Shown: positions 1 to 8,791 of the stretch, piece by piece | Position numbering within the stretch: the first letter of the stretch is position 1 | Layout of the letters: each line of letters opens with the position of its first letter | NCBI GenBank assembly: GCA_964398055.1 | Contig: CAYNLK010000001.1 | Coordinates: 1 to 64,000, forward strand | Length of the DNA stretch: 64,000 bases | From: CAYNLK01 sp964398055 | GTDB lineage: Bacteria; Chloroflexota; Anaerolineae; 4572-78; J111 | Reading direction: 5' to 3' | The notes under the pieces: generated by a model | Told to the model about the DNA's origin: nothing | What the model saw: only the letters and a program-made list of their open reading frames with translations | The model's database searches: none | Made by a program: the position numbers and the translations under genes

Positions 1-66
1 TCCGTGAGCCATATCAAACTTGTCAGGCCATCAATCCTATTTCCAATAATGTTTATAATTCATAAT

Positions 67-1773
67 TCAAAACTCCCCCAACTCTCCAACCCGAAATCGC
101 TCGATGGCAATCATGCCGACCGCGCAGACCAACATTAACAGACTGCTCATTGCCAGAGCCTGGCCGTAGTTGAGCGCGCCGGGCTGGCCCAGAAAGCGAT
201 AGATGGCCACAGGCATAGTCGGGGTTTGCGGCCGGGCGATCAGCGCCGTGGCCCCAAACTCGCCCAGACTGATGGTGAAGGCGAAGACGGCTCCCACCAG
301 CAAGGCCCGGCTCACGATTGGCAAATCGACCTCGGCCCACACTCGCAACGGGTTGGCCCCCAGCAGCGAGGCGGCTTCTCGCAACGACGGCCGGATGCCG
401 CGCAGCGCCGGCAGCAAGGCCCGGACGACAAAGGGAAAGGCCACCAGGGTATGGGCCAGCGGCACCAGCCAGGGCGAGGCTCGCAGATTGAGCGGCGGCT
501 CGTCCAGGGCGATGATGAAGCCAAAGCCCAGCGTTACCGCCGAGGCGCCCAGCGGCAGCATGAGCAGGGGATCGAACAGGCGGTGCAGCCACTGGACGGG
601 CGCAAAGCGTCCCGGCGCTTGGGGCGGATGCGGCGGCCAGGCCAGCAGGCTGGCGCTGATTAGCCCCAACCCCAGCGCCAGTACCACCGCTACCGCGGCA
701 AAGCCCAGCGAGTTCAACACCGCTTCAATGGGCGGCACGTATAGAATTGAGTCCCGCCGGTTGACGAACAGCTCAGTATAATAGCGCAGGCTCACCGAGC
801 CGCCCGGCCTGAGCGAGCGTTCGACCAACGCCAGGAGCGGTAACAGCAGCAGGCCGCTCATCAGGGCCATGTTACCGCCCACGATGAGCCGGTCTTGCCA
901 GGTGGTCACCCGGCGCTGGGTCTGGCCGCGTGGTCGCAAGTCGAGCGGCACGGCCAGGCGGGCTTGCAGCCGGGTATAGAGCCACATCAGCCCAAAGGTG
1001 AAGCTAATCTGCACCAGCGATAGGGCCGCAGCCACCGGTAAATTGAACAGGTTGACCGTTTGGCGGTAGATCTCCACCTCCAGGGTGGCAAAACGAGGCC
1101 CGCCTAAAATCAGGATCACCCCGAAGCTGGTGAAGCAGAAGAGAAAGACCAGCAGCGCGGCCGCGCCAATGGCCGGTCCCAGCAGCGGCAGGGTTACTTG
1201 CCACAGCACGTCCCGCGAGCGAGCGCCCAGCAGCCGGGCCGCCTCCTCCAGCCGGGGATTGAGATTGGCCCAAAAACCGCCCACAATCCGCAAGACCACC
1301 GTGTAGTTGTAAAAGATGTGGGCCAGCAAAATGATCCAGATTGTCTGGTACAGGTTGATGGGCGCTCTATCCAGCCCAAACAGCGCCATCAACAATTGAT
1401 TGACCTGCCCTCGCGGTCCCAGCCAGGCCAGGAAAGCATTGGCCACCACTACCGTCGGCAGCACAAAGGGAATGGTGGTCAGGGCCAGCAGCAGCGATTT
1501 GCCGCGAAACTCATAACGGGCAAACACATACGCCCCCGGCAGGGCCAGCCCGACTGTCAGCAGGGTTGATACCGCCGCCTGCCAGATGGTAAACCAGAGA
1601 GTGCGGACGTAGTAGCTGCGGCTGACCAATTGGCCCAACGCCGCCAGATCGACCGCGCCTTCAGGGGCCAAACTGAGACCCAAAATAGCCAGCAAGGGGT
1701 AAAAAAAGAAGACCGCCAGAAAGAGCAGTGGGATCAGGTAGAGCAACCCGCCCAGCCCACTGACCCAGCTCAT
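67..1773 (-). CDS. thiP: Thiamine ABC transporter, fused double permease (ThiP-like)
   Basis: The product is a 568-aa inner-membrane permease of the ThiP/iron(III) binding-protein-dependent type. It has two homologous halves, each with about six membrane segments. Each half carries an EAA loop: EEAARLLGARSRDVL near residue 175 and REAASLLGANPLRVW near residue 460, which contact the ATPase. The start is taken at the ATG at 1773, because it overlaps the thiB stop as ATGA; an upstream in-frame start would lie deep inside thiB. The gene follows thiN and thiB, behind a TPP riboswitch, so thiamine or a thiamine phosphate is the likely substrate (inference from context; the same fold also serves iron and sulfate). 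No ATPase gene is visible in the remaining 66 bases to the left edge. Confidence 0.88.
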   Translation of the reverse strand: MSWVSGLGGLLYLIPLLFLAVFFFYPLLAILGLSLAPEGAVDLAALGQLVSRSYYVRTLWFTIWQAAVSTLLTVGLALPGAYVFARYEFRGKSLLLALTTIPFVLPTVVVANAFLAWLGPRGQVNQLLMALFGLDRAPINLYQTIWIILLAHIFYNYTVVLRIVGGFWANLNPRLEEAARLLGARSRDVLWQVTLPLLGPAIGAAALLVFLFCFTSFGVILILGGPRFATLEVEIYRQTVNLFNLPVAAALSLVQISFTFGLMWLYTRLQARLAVPLDLRPRGQTQRRVTTWQDRLIVGGNMALMSGLLLLPLLALVERSLRPGGSVSLRYYTELFVNRRDSILYVPPIEAVLNSLGFAAVAVVLALGLGLISASLLAWPPHPPQAPGRFAPVQWLHRLFDPLLMLPLGASAVTLGFGFIIALDEPPLNLRASPWLVPLAHTLVAFPFVVRALLPALRGIRPSLREAASLLGANPLRVWAEVDLPIVSRALLVGAVFAFTISLGEFGATALIARPQTPTMPVAIYRFLGQPGALNYGQALAMSSLLMLVCAVGMIAIERFRVGELGEF

Positions 1774-2849
1774 TGCAGCACGGTTTCGGTCCACGCCTGG
1801 ATCCACGCCTCCCGATTCTGTTCAATGGCCTCCGGCGCAACATAGGCCGGTTGATCCGGCGTGGCCGAGAATTTGACGAAAACTTCAGGCAGCGCCGCTT
1901 GCTGGTTGGCCGGAAAGACAAACATCTGCAGGGGAATATCCTCCTGGAACGACGGACTCAGCATAAAATCGATCAACTTCTCGGCTAATGCCCGTTGTTG
2001 CGTCCCTTTTAGGATGCCCGCAAACTCGACTTGGCGGAAACAGGCTCCATCGGCCAGCACTGCCGCCGTCGGCGCTTCTAGGAGCGGTTCCTCGGCAAAA
2101 TAAACCTCGGCCGGCGGGCTGGTGGCATAGCTGACCACAATCGGCCGGTCGCCGTCGGAGGCGGCGCTGAAGTGGCCCCAATAGGCCTCTTCCCAGCCAT
2201 CCACAACCAGTACCTGGTTGTCGCGCAACCCTCGCCAGTAGCCCAGGTAGCCCTCTTCGCCAAAGTGGCCGATGGTGGCCAGCAAGAAGGCCAGCCCCGG
2301 CGACGAAGTGGCCGGATTTTCCACCACCGTCAACCCGCGGTAGGCCGGTTCGAGCAGGGCCTCCAGGTTGGCGGGCGGCTCGAGAGCCTGCCCGGCAAAC
2401 CAGGCTTTGTCGTAGTTGAGGCAGACATCGCCGTAATCGACCGGCAACAGACGATGGTCGGGGTCTAACTCCAACGCGTCCGGGATGTCGGCCAGTCGCG
2501 GCGACGGGTAAGGCTCAAAAATGCCGGCCGTTAAAGCCCGGCTCATAAAGGTGTTGTCTACCCCAAAGAAAACGTCGGCCAGGGGATTGTTTTTGCTGAG
2601 AATGGCCTGATTGAGGGCCGACCCGGCGTCGCCGGCGGGCAGCAGTTGAACCTTGACCTGGTTGGCTGCCTCAAATTCAGCGATCACCGCCTCGCTGACG
2701 GCAAAGCTGTCGTGAGACATCAGGGTGATGACGGCCGGCTCGGCGGCCGGGCCGGGGGGAGTCGCTGGCGGGGCTGTTGGGGTTATGGCGCAGGCCGCCA
2801 GGGAGAGTAAGACAATTGTTAAAAGAAGATAGCTGCTCAAACGCTTCAT
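1770..2849 (-). CDS. thiB: Thiamine-binding lipoprotein of an ABC transporter (ThiB-like)
   Basis: This is a 359-aa extracellular solute-binding protein with a lipoprotein signal peptide (hydrophobic stretch then LAAC, Cys at about residue 20), so it should be lipid-anchored outside the membrane. The mature part resembles the ThiB/TbpA family of periplasmic binding proteins, with the stretch PLADVFFGVDNT and the later VDYGDVCLNYD. A strong Shine-Dalgarno (GAGGAGG) precedes the ATG. It overlaps thiP by 4 nt and lies 174 nt downstream of thiN; that gap holds only imperfect inverted repeats. Location in a TPP-riboswitch unit supports thiamine binding; substrate specificity is inferred. Confidence 0.88.
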   Translation of the reverse strand: MKRLSSYLLLTIVLLSLAACAITPTAPPATPPGPAAEPAVITLMSHDSFAVSEAVIAEFEAANQVKVQLLPAGDAGSALNQAILSKNNPLADVFFGVDNTFMSRALTAGIFEPYPSPRLADIPDALELDPDHRLLPVDYGDVCLNYDKAWFAGQALEPPANLEALLEPAYRGLTVVENPATSSPGLAFLLATIGHFGEEGYLGYWRGLRDNQVLVVDGWEEAYWGHFSAASDGDRPIVVSYATSPPAEVYFAEEPLLEAPTAAVLADGACFRQVEFAGILKGTQQRALAEKLIDFMLSPSFQEDIPLQMFVFPANQQAALPEVFVKFSATPDQPAYVAPEAIEQNREAWIQAWTETVLQ

Positions 2850-3023
2850 TTTGGTTCCTCCTCGAAAATAGACCGCCGACGGCAGACCGCCGACCGCCGA
2901 AAGACATTTTCACGCTTCGCGTCGGTGGTGAGCCGTAGGCTCATAACGACTCCTTTCGAAATAGATAGTTGGTTTGATGATTGGCTGGTAGCTCATCCAA
3001 CTAACAAACTATCCAATCATCCA

Positions 3024-3677
3024 TCAACTTTCCGCCGAAAGCTGCTGAATGACCAGCACTAATCCTTCTTCAAGGTACAGCCGGGCAGCGGACGTAGTCA
3101 GGACATTGCTGATGGTCAGGGTTGAACCCAGATGCAGGGTGGCCTGGTGCAGCGGCCACTCCACCCCCTCCAACGTCACACCCGTAACCCGATGGGTCAG
3201 CGGTACCAGCGAGAGGGTGTCGCCCGGCGTGCCCACTATGGTGATGGTCTTGCCTGCCCGTCCCGGCCAGGCAATCTCATCGCCTTCGATGGCCCGCAGT
3301 TGCACCGCCGCCCACTCCGGCCGGGCCAGTAGCATTAAATTGGCCAGCGATTGATCCAGCCGGCCGCCCAGCATAGCTACCAGGTCAATTTCCGTAGCGC
3401 CCTCGGCGATGGTCAGGTGGATGGCCAGCTCCAGGTCGGTTTCATCCTTGCGCGCCGGGTAGGTTTCAAAGCGGACGCCGGCAGCCCGCAACTCCTTCTG
3501 CACAGCCGGTTCAAGCGAGTCCAGGTCGCCGACAACGACGTCAGGGGTCAGCCCCAGGGCCAGGGCGTGGCGGGCGCCGCCATCAGCGCAGATAATCCGG
3601 TCGGTCGGCTGCAGGTGACGCCGGAGTCGTTCCGGCTGGTTCAGCACCCCGTTGGCAAAAATGACGGTTCGAGACAT
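3024..3677 (-). CDS. thiN: Thiamine diphosphokinase
   Basis: The 217-aa product is a thiamine pyrophosphokinase, which transfers a pyrophosphate from ATP to thiamine to make TPP in the cytoplasm. Family motifs are clear: CADGGARHALALG near residue 30, PDVVVGDLDSL near 45 and KDETDLELAI near 80, which bind ATP, Mg2+ and thiamine. Length is normal for the bacterial family. It is the first gene after a TPP riboswitch and terminator, and is followed by the thiamine transporter genes thiB and thiP, a logical salvage unit: import thiamine, pyrophosphorylate it, and shut off by product. Confidence 0.93.
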   Translation of the reverse strand: MSRTVIFANGVLNQPERLRRHLQPTDRIICADGGARHALALGLTPDVVVGDLDSLEPAVQKELRAAGVRFETYPARKDETDLELAIHLTIAEGATEIDLVAMLGGRLDQSLANLMLLARPEWAAVQLRAIEGDEIAWPGRAGKTITIVGTPGDTLSLVPLTHRVTGVTLEGVEWPLHQATLHLGSTLTISNVLTTSAARLYLEEGLVLVIQQLSAES

Positions 3678-3700
3678 AGTTTTTCCCGCCCAAAAAATGA

Positions 3701-3727
3701 AAAAACCACCCGGTACGGCGGGTGGTT
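3701..3727 (-). terminator. Riboswitch-associated intrinsic terminator of the thi operon
   Basis: On the minus strand a 9-bp perfect GC-rich stem (3704-3712 pairs with 3719-3727, 6-nt loop) is followed directly by a run of five U. It sits between the TPP aptamer and the thiN start, the place expected for the expression platform. The anti-terminator pairing was not modelled. Confidence 0.85.
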
Positions 3728-3746
3728 CACGGTTATGGCTGCGTCT

Positions 3747-3846
3747 GGTCTCCCTCCGCCGGCATTACCCGGATCAGGTTCATCGGTCATCCCCACAGAG
3801 CTGCGCCCAAGGAGATATCTCAGCCTGGTTTGTCCAAGCCCCCGAA
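3747..3846 (-). promoter_or_regulatory. TPP riboswitch (thi-box) aptamer
   Basis: Read on the minus strand, the leader contains the diagnostic thi-box blocks in the right order: a GGGGGC-type P1/P2 entry, GGCTGAGA (3818-3825), then TGAACCTGATCCGG (3769-3782), GGTAATGCCGGCG and GGAGGGA. These match the conserved TPP-sensing core. A terminator lies about 20 nt downstream and thiN follows, so TPP binding should cause early termination of the thiN-thiB-thiP transcript. Boundaries are approximate. Confidence 0.95.
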
Positions 3847-3878
3847 AATATGTTGATTATTAAAGAAATCCTGTTGAT

Positions 3879-3907
3879 ATTATAGCGCAGTCCATTCAAA
3901 AATTCAA
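3879..3907 (-). promoter_or_regulatory. Sigma70-type promoter of the thi operon
   Basis: On the minus strand: TTGAAT (-35, 3907-3902), a 17-nt spacer, then TATAAT (-10, 3884-3879). Transcription would start near 3872, giving a leader that holds the riboswitch and terminator. Confidence 0.75.
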
Positions 3908-3917
3908 ATTTTCGAGA

Positions 3918-3948
3918 AGTGACCGGCACTTTTTAAGTGCCGGTCACT
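3918..3948. repeat. Palindromic repeat family A, copy 1
   Basis: Perfect 14-bp inverted repeat AGTGACCGGCACTT / AAGTGCCGGTCACT with a 3-nt T loop, just past the stop of the MalT-like gene. Related palindromes occur at 7841, 16561, 22205 and 27867. It could act as a transcription terminator/RNA stabiliser or be a dispersed REP-like element. Confidence 0.85.
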
Positions 3949-3956
3949 GTTCTGGC

Positions 3957-6710
3957 TCAATCAATGAAACGTCGAGCTCGCGCCTCGGCCACCGCTTGGG
4001 TGCGACTACCCACGCCCAACTTGCCGTAGATATTATTGAGGTGCCACTTGACCGTGCCGACGGTCAGGATTAGCGCGTCGGCAATTTGCCGGTTCGACAG
4101 GCCGGCCGCGATGAGCCGCAAGATTTCCAGCTCGCGCTCGCTCAGAGGCTCAATCAAAGGCGGCCGGATGAAAGGTGAAGGCGGACTGATTGATTTTTCG
4201 GCGGAAAAAGCAGCCAGCAACCGGTCGAGGTAGGTTGTGGTCGGGCCGGCGGCGGCCATCTGGCGGAGTAGGCTGAACATTGGCTCGCCTTCGTCCAGAA
4301 AGAGGCGGACGTATCCGGCCGGTTCGGCTAATTCAAGGGCTTGCCGGAGTTTGGTCGCCGCCAGCTCAACCTCAGCTTGAAGCTGATAAGCCAGAGCCTG
4401 AAGTACCAGCACCTCCAGCCACGGCCCGATTCTCCCCGAATTTTCTAATTCCTGGTGTAGCTCAACCAGTAACTTGATCACCTGGCCAAGCTGGTCGGCC
4501 CCGGCGGCATCTTTGGATCGAGCTTGGGCCAACTGCACCCGAGCCTGGCTAATCCGAAGCAGCCGGTGCAGCTCAGCCGGATAACCGGCCGAGTCGTCAA
4601 AGGCCAACTCAGCCGGGGAAAACCACATCTGTTGTTGCTCGTGGCTGGCTTGCTGAAGCTCGCTTTGCCGTAGCCACAACTGCACCCGGCCGGCGACCAG
4701 CCGTACCTGCCAACTGGGTAAATTATTATGCCGGGCGGCTTGCCCGGCCTGGCGAACCGAACTCCAGGCAGCCTGCTGGTCCCTCTGGGCCGATTTGAGC
4801 CGGGCCAAAATCAGATGGCCGGCGATGAGATTAACCGGCTCGCCGCCCTGTTCACCATTAGCCAACCCCTGCCCGGCGTAATCGCTGGCAGCCGGTAAGT
4901 CGTTCCACTCGTACAGCACCTCAGCCAGCCCTATCTGCAAACGAGCTGTCAGGTCAAGGTGATCATATCCGGCGCTAAAATGCAGCGCCTCCCGATAAAT
5001 TTCAGCCGCCTGGTGAAGTTGCCCCTGTTCCAGGTACAGTTGAGCCTGGTTGGCGTCGGCAATCAGGGCCAGCTCCGGGTTGCCGCTGGCCTGGCTGAGA
5101 TCCCTGCCCTGGGCAAAGGCCCGGCCGGCGCCGCTCAAATCGCCGCTGAGATTACAGGCGGTGGCCAGGCTGAAGGCAATGGCGCTGCGCAGGAACAGAT
5201 TTTCGGCCGGTAGTTGGGCCAGCGCCTGGCGGTACAACTCGATGGCCCGGCGGTAATCTCGCCGAAAATAGGCGATGGTGGCCTCGATGGCGGTCAGCTC
5301 GCCGGGGATAGGGGGTTCCGGTTCAACGGACTCAGCCCGATCCGCCGCCTCCGAGCCGGCGACAGCTTTGCTCTGTTGCAGAAGGGCGGCCAATTTGTCA
5401 AGTTGGCCGGTGAAGATCATGGCCCAGGCTTGAAACAGCGACAGGCGGGGACGGGCCAGGATCGACTCTTCGGGGAGCTGGCGCAGCCAATTTTGGACCA
5501 TGCGCAACTCACTGCGCCGCAGCAAGGTCCGGCTGCGCTGCTCTACCAGGCGGGCCGCCCGGTCCACATCGGCCACGGCCAGGGCGTGGCCCATCGCCTC
5601 GGTTACCAGGCCGTGCTGCTCATACCAGGCCGCGGCGCGGCGATGCAGCGGCGCAACGCCCGCGCCTCCAACTTCATGTTGCAGCCGCTCTCTGAGAAAG
5701 TCGGCAAACAGGTGGTGATAGCGATACCAGCGCCGCTCGTCGTCAAGGGGGATGATGAACAGGTTGGCCTGTTCTAACCGGGTCAACATTGTTTGGCCGT
5801 CTGGCTGGCCGGTTACGGCGTTGCACAGGGGCGCGGTCAGACGGTCGAGGATGGAAGTTTGCAGCAAGAAATGCTGGAGCGGCGCGGGTTGCTGCTGCAG
5901 CACCTCGGCGGCCAGGTAGTCCAAAATGTAGCGATGGCTGCCGGAAAAAGTGGTAATGAAACCGGGAATATCGGCGCAATCTTGCAACGATAAAGCCGCC
6001 AGTTGCAGGCCGGTGATCCAGCCCTCGGTGCGGGCCGCCAGCGTGGCGATATCCGGGGCCGATAAGCCCAACCCCATCACCTGATTGAGAAAAGTAGCCG
6101 CTTCGGCGGTCGTGAAGCGCAGCTCTGCCCCATTCAGCTCGACCAGTTGGCTGTGGGCGCGCAGCCGGGCCAGCGGCAGAGGCGGCTCGGTCCGGCTGGT
6201 GATCAGCAGGTGCAACCGGGGCGGGGGATGGTCCAGCAAAAAGGCGACGGCCTGGTGCACCGGCTGGGCCTGGATCAGGTGGTAGTCGTCCAGCACCAGC
6301 CCAAAATCAGCCGAGCTGGCGGCCATATCGTTGACCACAGCCGTCAGCAGAGGCTCAGGTGAAAAAGTGGAACCGGACTGAGGCCAGGATTCGATCTGCT
6401 GGCCGATATGGGGATCAATCTGCCGCAGCGCCACCACAAAATAGCTGAGAAAACGGGCCAGGTCATTATCGTCTTCGTCCAGCGAGAGCCAAGCCGCCGG
6501 TTGGCTGAGCTGCTGCAGCCACTCGCTCACCAGGGTAGTTTTGCCAGAACCGGCCGGTGCAATGACCAGGGTGAGCAGCCGATCCAGTCCCTGGTTCAAA
6601 TGATTGAGTAGTCGCGGCCGCAAGACCAGCGTGGGCCGCAGTCGCGGAAAATTGAGCTTGGTTGTCAAGAGGGCAGCCGATTCTTGGACAGGACTATTTG
6701 GGGTGAACAT
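3957..6710 (-). CDS. MalT-type LuxR family transcriptional regulator (STAND ATPase)
   Basis: A 917-aa regulator with the MalT layout: an N-terminal STAND ATPase with Walker A APAGSGKTT near residue 51 and Walker B LVLDDYH near 135, a long alpha-helical TPR-like sensor region (about 400-830), and a C-terminal LuxR helix-turn-helix with LSERELEILRLIAAGLSNRQ and VGTVKWHLNNIYGKLGV. Such proteins oligomerise on ATP plus an inducer and activate transcription. The start is set at the ATG at 6710, where homology begins; the 70 codons in frame upstream are low-complexity and run into the neighbouring gene. The inducer and target genes cannot be read from the sequence. Confidence 0.9.
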   Translation of the reverse strand: MFTPNSPVQESAALLTTKLNFPRLRPTLVLRPRLLNHLNQGLDRLLTLVIAPAGSGKTTLVSEWLQQLSQPAAWLSLDEDDNDLARFLSYFVVALRQIDPHIGQQIESWPQSGSTFSPEPLLTAVVNDMAASSADFGLVLDDYHLIQAQPVHQAVAFLLDHPPPRLHLLITSRTEPPLPLARLRAHSQLVELNGAELRFTTAEAATFLNQVMGLGLSAPDIATLAARTEGWITGLQLAALSLQDCADIPGFITTFSGSHRYILDYLAAEVLQQQPAPLQHFLLQTSILDRLTAPLCNAVTGQPDGQTMLTRLEQANLFIIPLDDERRWYRYHHLFADFLRERLQHEVGGAGVAPLHRRAAAWYEQHGLVTEAMGHALAVADVDRAARLVEQRSRTLLRRSELRMVQNWLRQLPEESILARPRLSLFQAWAMIFTGQLDKLAALLQQSKAVAGSEAADRAESVEPEPPIPGELTAIEATIAYFRRDYRRAIELYRQALAQLPAENLFLRSAIAFSLATACNLSGDLSGAGRAFAQGRDLSQASGNPELALIADANQAQLYLEQGQLHQAAEIYREALHFSAGYDHLDLTARLQIGLAEVLYEWNDLPAASDYAGQGLANGEQGGEPVNLIAGHLILARLKSAQRDQQAAWSSVRQAGQAARHNNLPSWQVRLVAGRVQLWLRQSELQQASHEQQQMWFSPAELAFDDSAGYPAELHRLLRISQARVQLAQARSKDAAGADQLGQVIKLLVELHQELENSGRIGPWLEVLVLQALAYQLQAEVELAATKLRQALELAEPAGYVRLFLDEGEPMFSLLRQMAAAGPTTTYLDRLLAAFSAEKSISPPSPFIRPPLIEPLSERELEILRLIAAGLSNRQIADALILTVGTVKWHLNNIYGKLGVGSRTQAVAEARARRFID

Positions 6711-6762
6711 TCGGGTTTTCTCCGGGCCTCTCCCGCAGCGAAAAAAATCAGCCTGATCCGGT

Positions 6763-7731
6763 TCAGGCCCGTAGCACTTTGGTCTTGCCGTCGGGTGTGT
6801 CAACGTCAACCCGGCCGCTCTGCACGGAGTTAAAGATATGGTTGAAAACGACGCCGGCCCGGGCGCGACTCTCATCGTAGAGGAAATAGCTATGCCCGAT
6901 GGGTGGATCATAGGCGGCATTCACATCATCGCAGTCGATGGCGTAGACGTTTTTAGGTACTTTGGCCATATTTTCCGGGCCGGTGTGGCCCAGCCGCCGG
7001 GAGGCAACTTTGTTCCGCAGATTGCCAACTTTGCTGGCGCGCAGAGCCAGATCATCGGTGGCAAAGTAGACGGACACGTTTCGGGTTGTTTCGCACAGCA
7101 AGCCGCCGTCAAGCCCCTCCAGCGACTCGTTCACCAGGTCGGCGGCCACCAGGAAGACGTTTCTAAAAATCAGGGGCAAACGGTAGCTGCGGTAATATTT
7201 GCCCCAAGCTTCGATTGAACCTCTAAAAACGCGGTTACCCATCGAGTGGGCCAGGATGTTGAGTCGCTTGATGCAGGGGTCTTCAGCGTTGGCGTCCTCG
7301 TCGCGCCAGGCCATAAATTTTTCAAAGACGCGGGCAAAGGCGTGGGCGCTGGCGTCGGCTGCCTGCTGGTCATCCCAATAATCTCTGATCAGGCCGGCAT
7401 TATTGCTGCACGGCCAGATGATCGGCACCACCTGCGTCAAATTCGGTTCCTGCTGGTCGAACAGTTGTTGGAGGACCAGGCTGGTCGGAAAGATGTGGGT
7501 TTCAGGCAAGTTTGAGAAGCCGTGAATGTAGATCAAAATCTGCTCATATTTTGACTCTTTCAGGGCCTGGAAGAAATTTTTGTTGCCAACCTCCTCGTAG
7601 TTATCCGGCCCGTGCCGCTGACAAAAGTAAACCGATTGACCGGCTTCGTTGTCATTCAGGTCAAATGTGACCGTCCGGCCAATCCTGGTCCGTTTGCTTT
7701 GCTTGAGATTACGGTTGGTAATGAATAACAT
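6763..7731 (-). CDS. DUF900-like alpha/beta hydrolase
   Basis: This 322-aa cytoplasmic-looking protein (no signal peptide or membrane segment) has an alpha/beta hydrolase core: ILIYIHGFSN (oxyanion strand) near residue 92, the nucleophile elbow LAHSMGNRVF near 166, and a C-terminal IGHSYFL that could supply the catalytic histidine. It resembles the DUF900 family of esterase-like proteins. The substrate is unknown. It lies 52 nt upstream of the MalT-like gene on the same strand, so the two may be cotranscribed. Confidence 0.75.
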   Translation of the reverse strand: MLFITNRNLKQSKRTRIGRTVTFDLNDNEAGQSVYFCQRHGPDNYEEVGNKNFFQALKESKYEQILIYIHGFSNLPETHIFPTSLVLQQLFDQQEPNLTQVVPIIWPCSNNAGLIRDYWDDQQAADASAHAFARVFEKFMAWRDEDANAEDPCIKRLNILAHSMGNRVFRGSIEAWGKYYRSYRLPLIFRNVFLVAADLVNESLEGLDGGLLCETTRNVSVYFATDDLALRASKVGNLRNKVASRRLGHTGPENMAKVPKNVYAIDCDDVNAAYDPPIGHSYFLYDESRARAGVVFNHIFNSVQSGRVDVDTPDGKTKVLRA

Positions 7732-7840
7732 CTTTGTTGCCCCCCTGGCTTGAGTTGATTTTTTACCGATTTCGCCTCGTTGCTGCTTATGATTGACATT
7801 ACCAGATTATGGGGTGTTCGTCAAGAAGATTTTTGGCAAC

Positions 7841-7877
7841 TTAGATGACCGGCACTTTGGCAGTGCCGGTCATCTAA
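7841..7877. repeat. Palindromic repeat family A, copy 2
   Basis: Perfect 16-bp inverted repeat TTAGATGACCGGCACT / AGTGCCGGTCATCTAA with a 5-nt loop. Its right arm contains the TAG stop codon (7876-7874) of the DMT transporter gene, so the hairpin forms exactly at the 3' end of that mRNA. Confidence 0.85.
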
Positions 7878-8791
7878 GAATTTTGGCTGCCGCGGCGGGC
7901 AATGATGATACCGACCAACACGATGACGCCGCCTACTCCCTGGCGGGCGTTGAGGGCTTCGCTAAGCAGCAGCCAGGCAAAGATGGCGGCCATCACCGGC
8001 TGCAGCAGCAGCGTGACCGACGAAAAAGTAGCCGGCAAATGGGCCAGGGCAAAGGCAATCAACCCCTGGCCGCCGGTGTGAATGAGGGTCGCCAGCGCCA
8101 GTAGCACCAGCCAGCCCTGCAGATTGGCCGGCAGGATGTTTTCCCCGACCAGGAGCGCCGCCGGCAGCAGGATCGGGCCCATCACCAGGCTGTTCCAGGT
8201 CATGATGGTGGCGACCGAAAATTCGCGGCGCAAATATTTAACCGAGAGTTGGTAACCGCCGTAAAAGGCCGCGGCCACCAGAGCCAGAAAGTCGCCAAAG
8301 AAATATTGCCGGCTTAATTCAACGCTGGCTCCAATCAATATGGCGGCGCCGGCCAGGGCGGTCGCCAGGCCGATGATGAAGGTGCGGCTGATGCGTTGCC
8401 GCAAGAGCAGCCAACTGACCAGGGTGACAAAGAGGGGGGCAAAGTTGACCAGCAGGGTGGCGTTGGCTACCGTGGTGTAGTTGATCGACCAGTGCCAGAT
8501 GGCCAGATCGCCGGTGAAGAAGAGGCCGGCAATGACCAGCCGGCGGTAATCGGTCCAGGTGGACGGCCGTCGGGGGTCAACCGGTCCGCCTCGTTCCAGC
8601 ATAAGCCACAGCCACAGCAATGGTAAAGCCAGCAGCACCCGCCAGAAAGCGGTGGCGCTGGGACCAACCTGGCTCAGCCGCACCAGGATGGGGGCAAAGC
8701 CGATGGTGACGGCCCCGGCAAATAGAGCCGGCATCGCCACCCGGGTGACGTTGCCGGCTGCCAGCCCTATTTTGGCGCTGGCCTCGCTCAC
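7874..8791 (-). CDS. EamA family drug/metabolite (DMT) exporter
   Basis: A 305-aa integral membrane protein with about ten hydrophobic segments in two repeated EamA halves (for example GAVTIGFAPILVRLSQ early in repeat 1 and GGQGLIAFALAHLPAT in repeat 2). Family members export metabolites, often amino acids or purines; the substrate is not predictable here. It starts with GTG at 8791, overlapping the stop of the upstream histidine phosphatase gene as GTGA, so the two are translationally coupled. The stop lies inside a palindromic repeat. Confidence 0.85.
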   Translation of the reverse strand: MSEASAKIGLAAGNVTRVAMPALFAGAVTIGFAPILVRLSQVGPSATAFWRVLLALPLLWLWLMLERGGPVDPRRPSTWTDYRRLVIAGLFFTGDLAIWHWSINYTTVANATLLVNFAPLFVTLVSWLLLRQRISRTFIIGLATALAGAAILIGASVELSRQYFFGDFLALVAAAFYGGYQLSVKYLRREFSVATIMTWNSLVMGPILLPAALLVGENILPANLQGWLVLLALATLIHTGGQGLIAFALAHLPATFSSVTLLLQPVMAAIFAWLLLSEALNARQGVGGVIVLVGIIIARRGSQNS

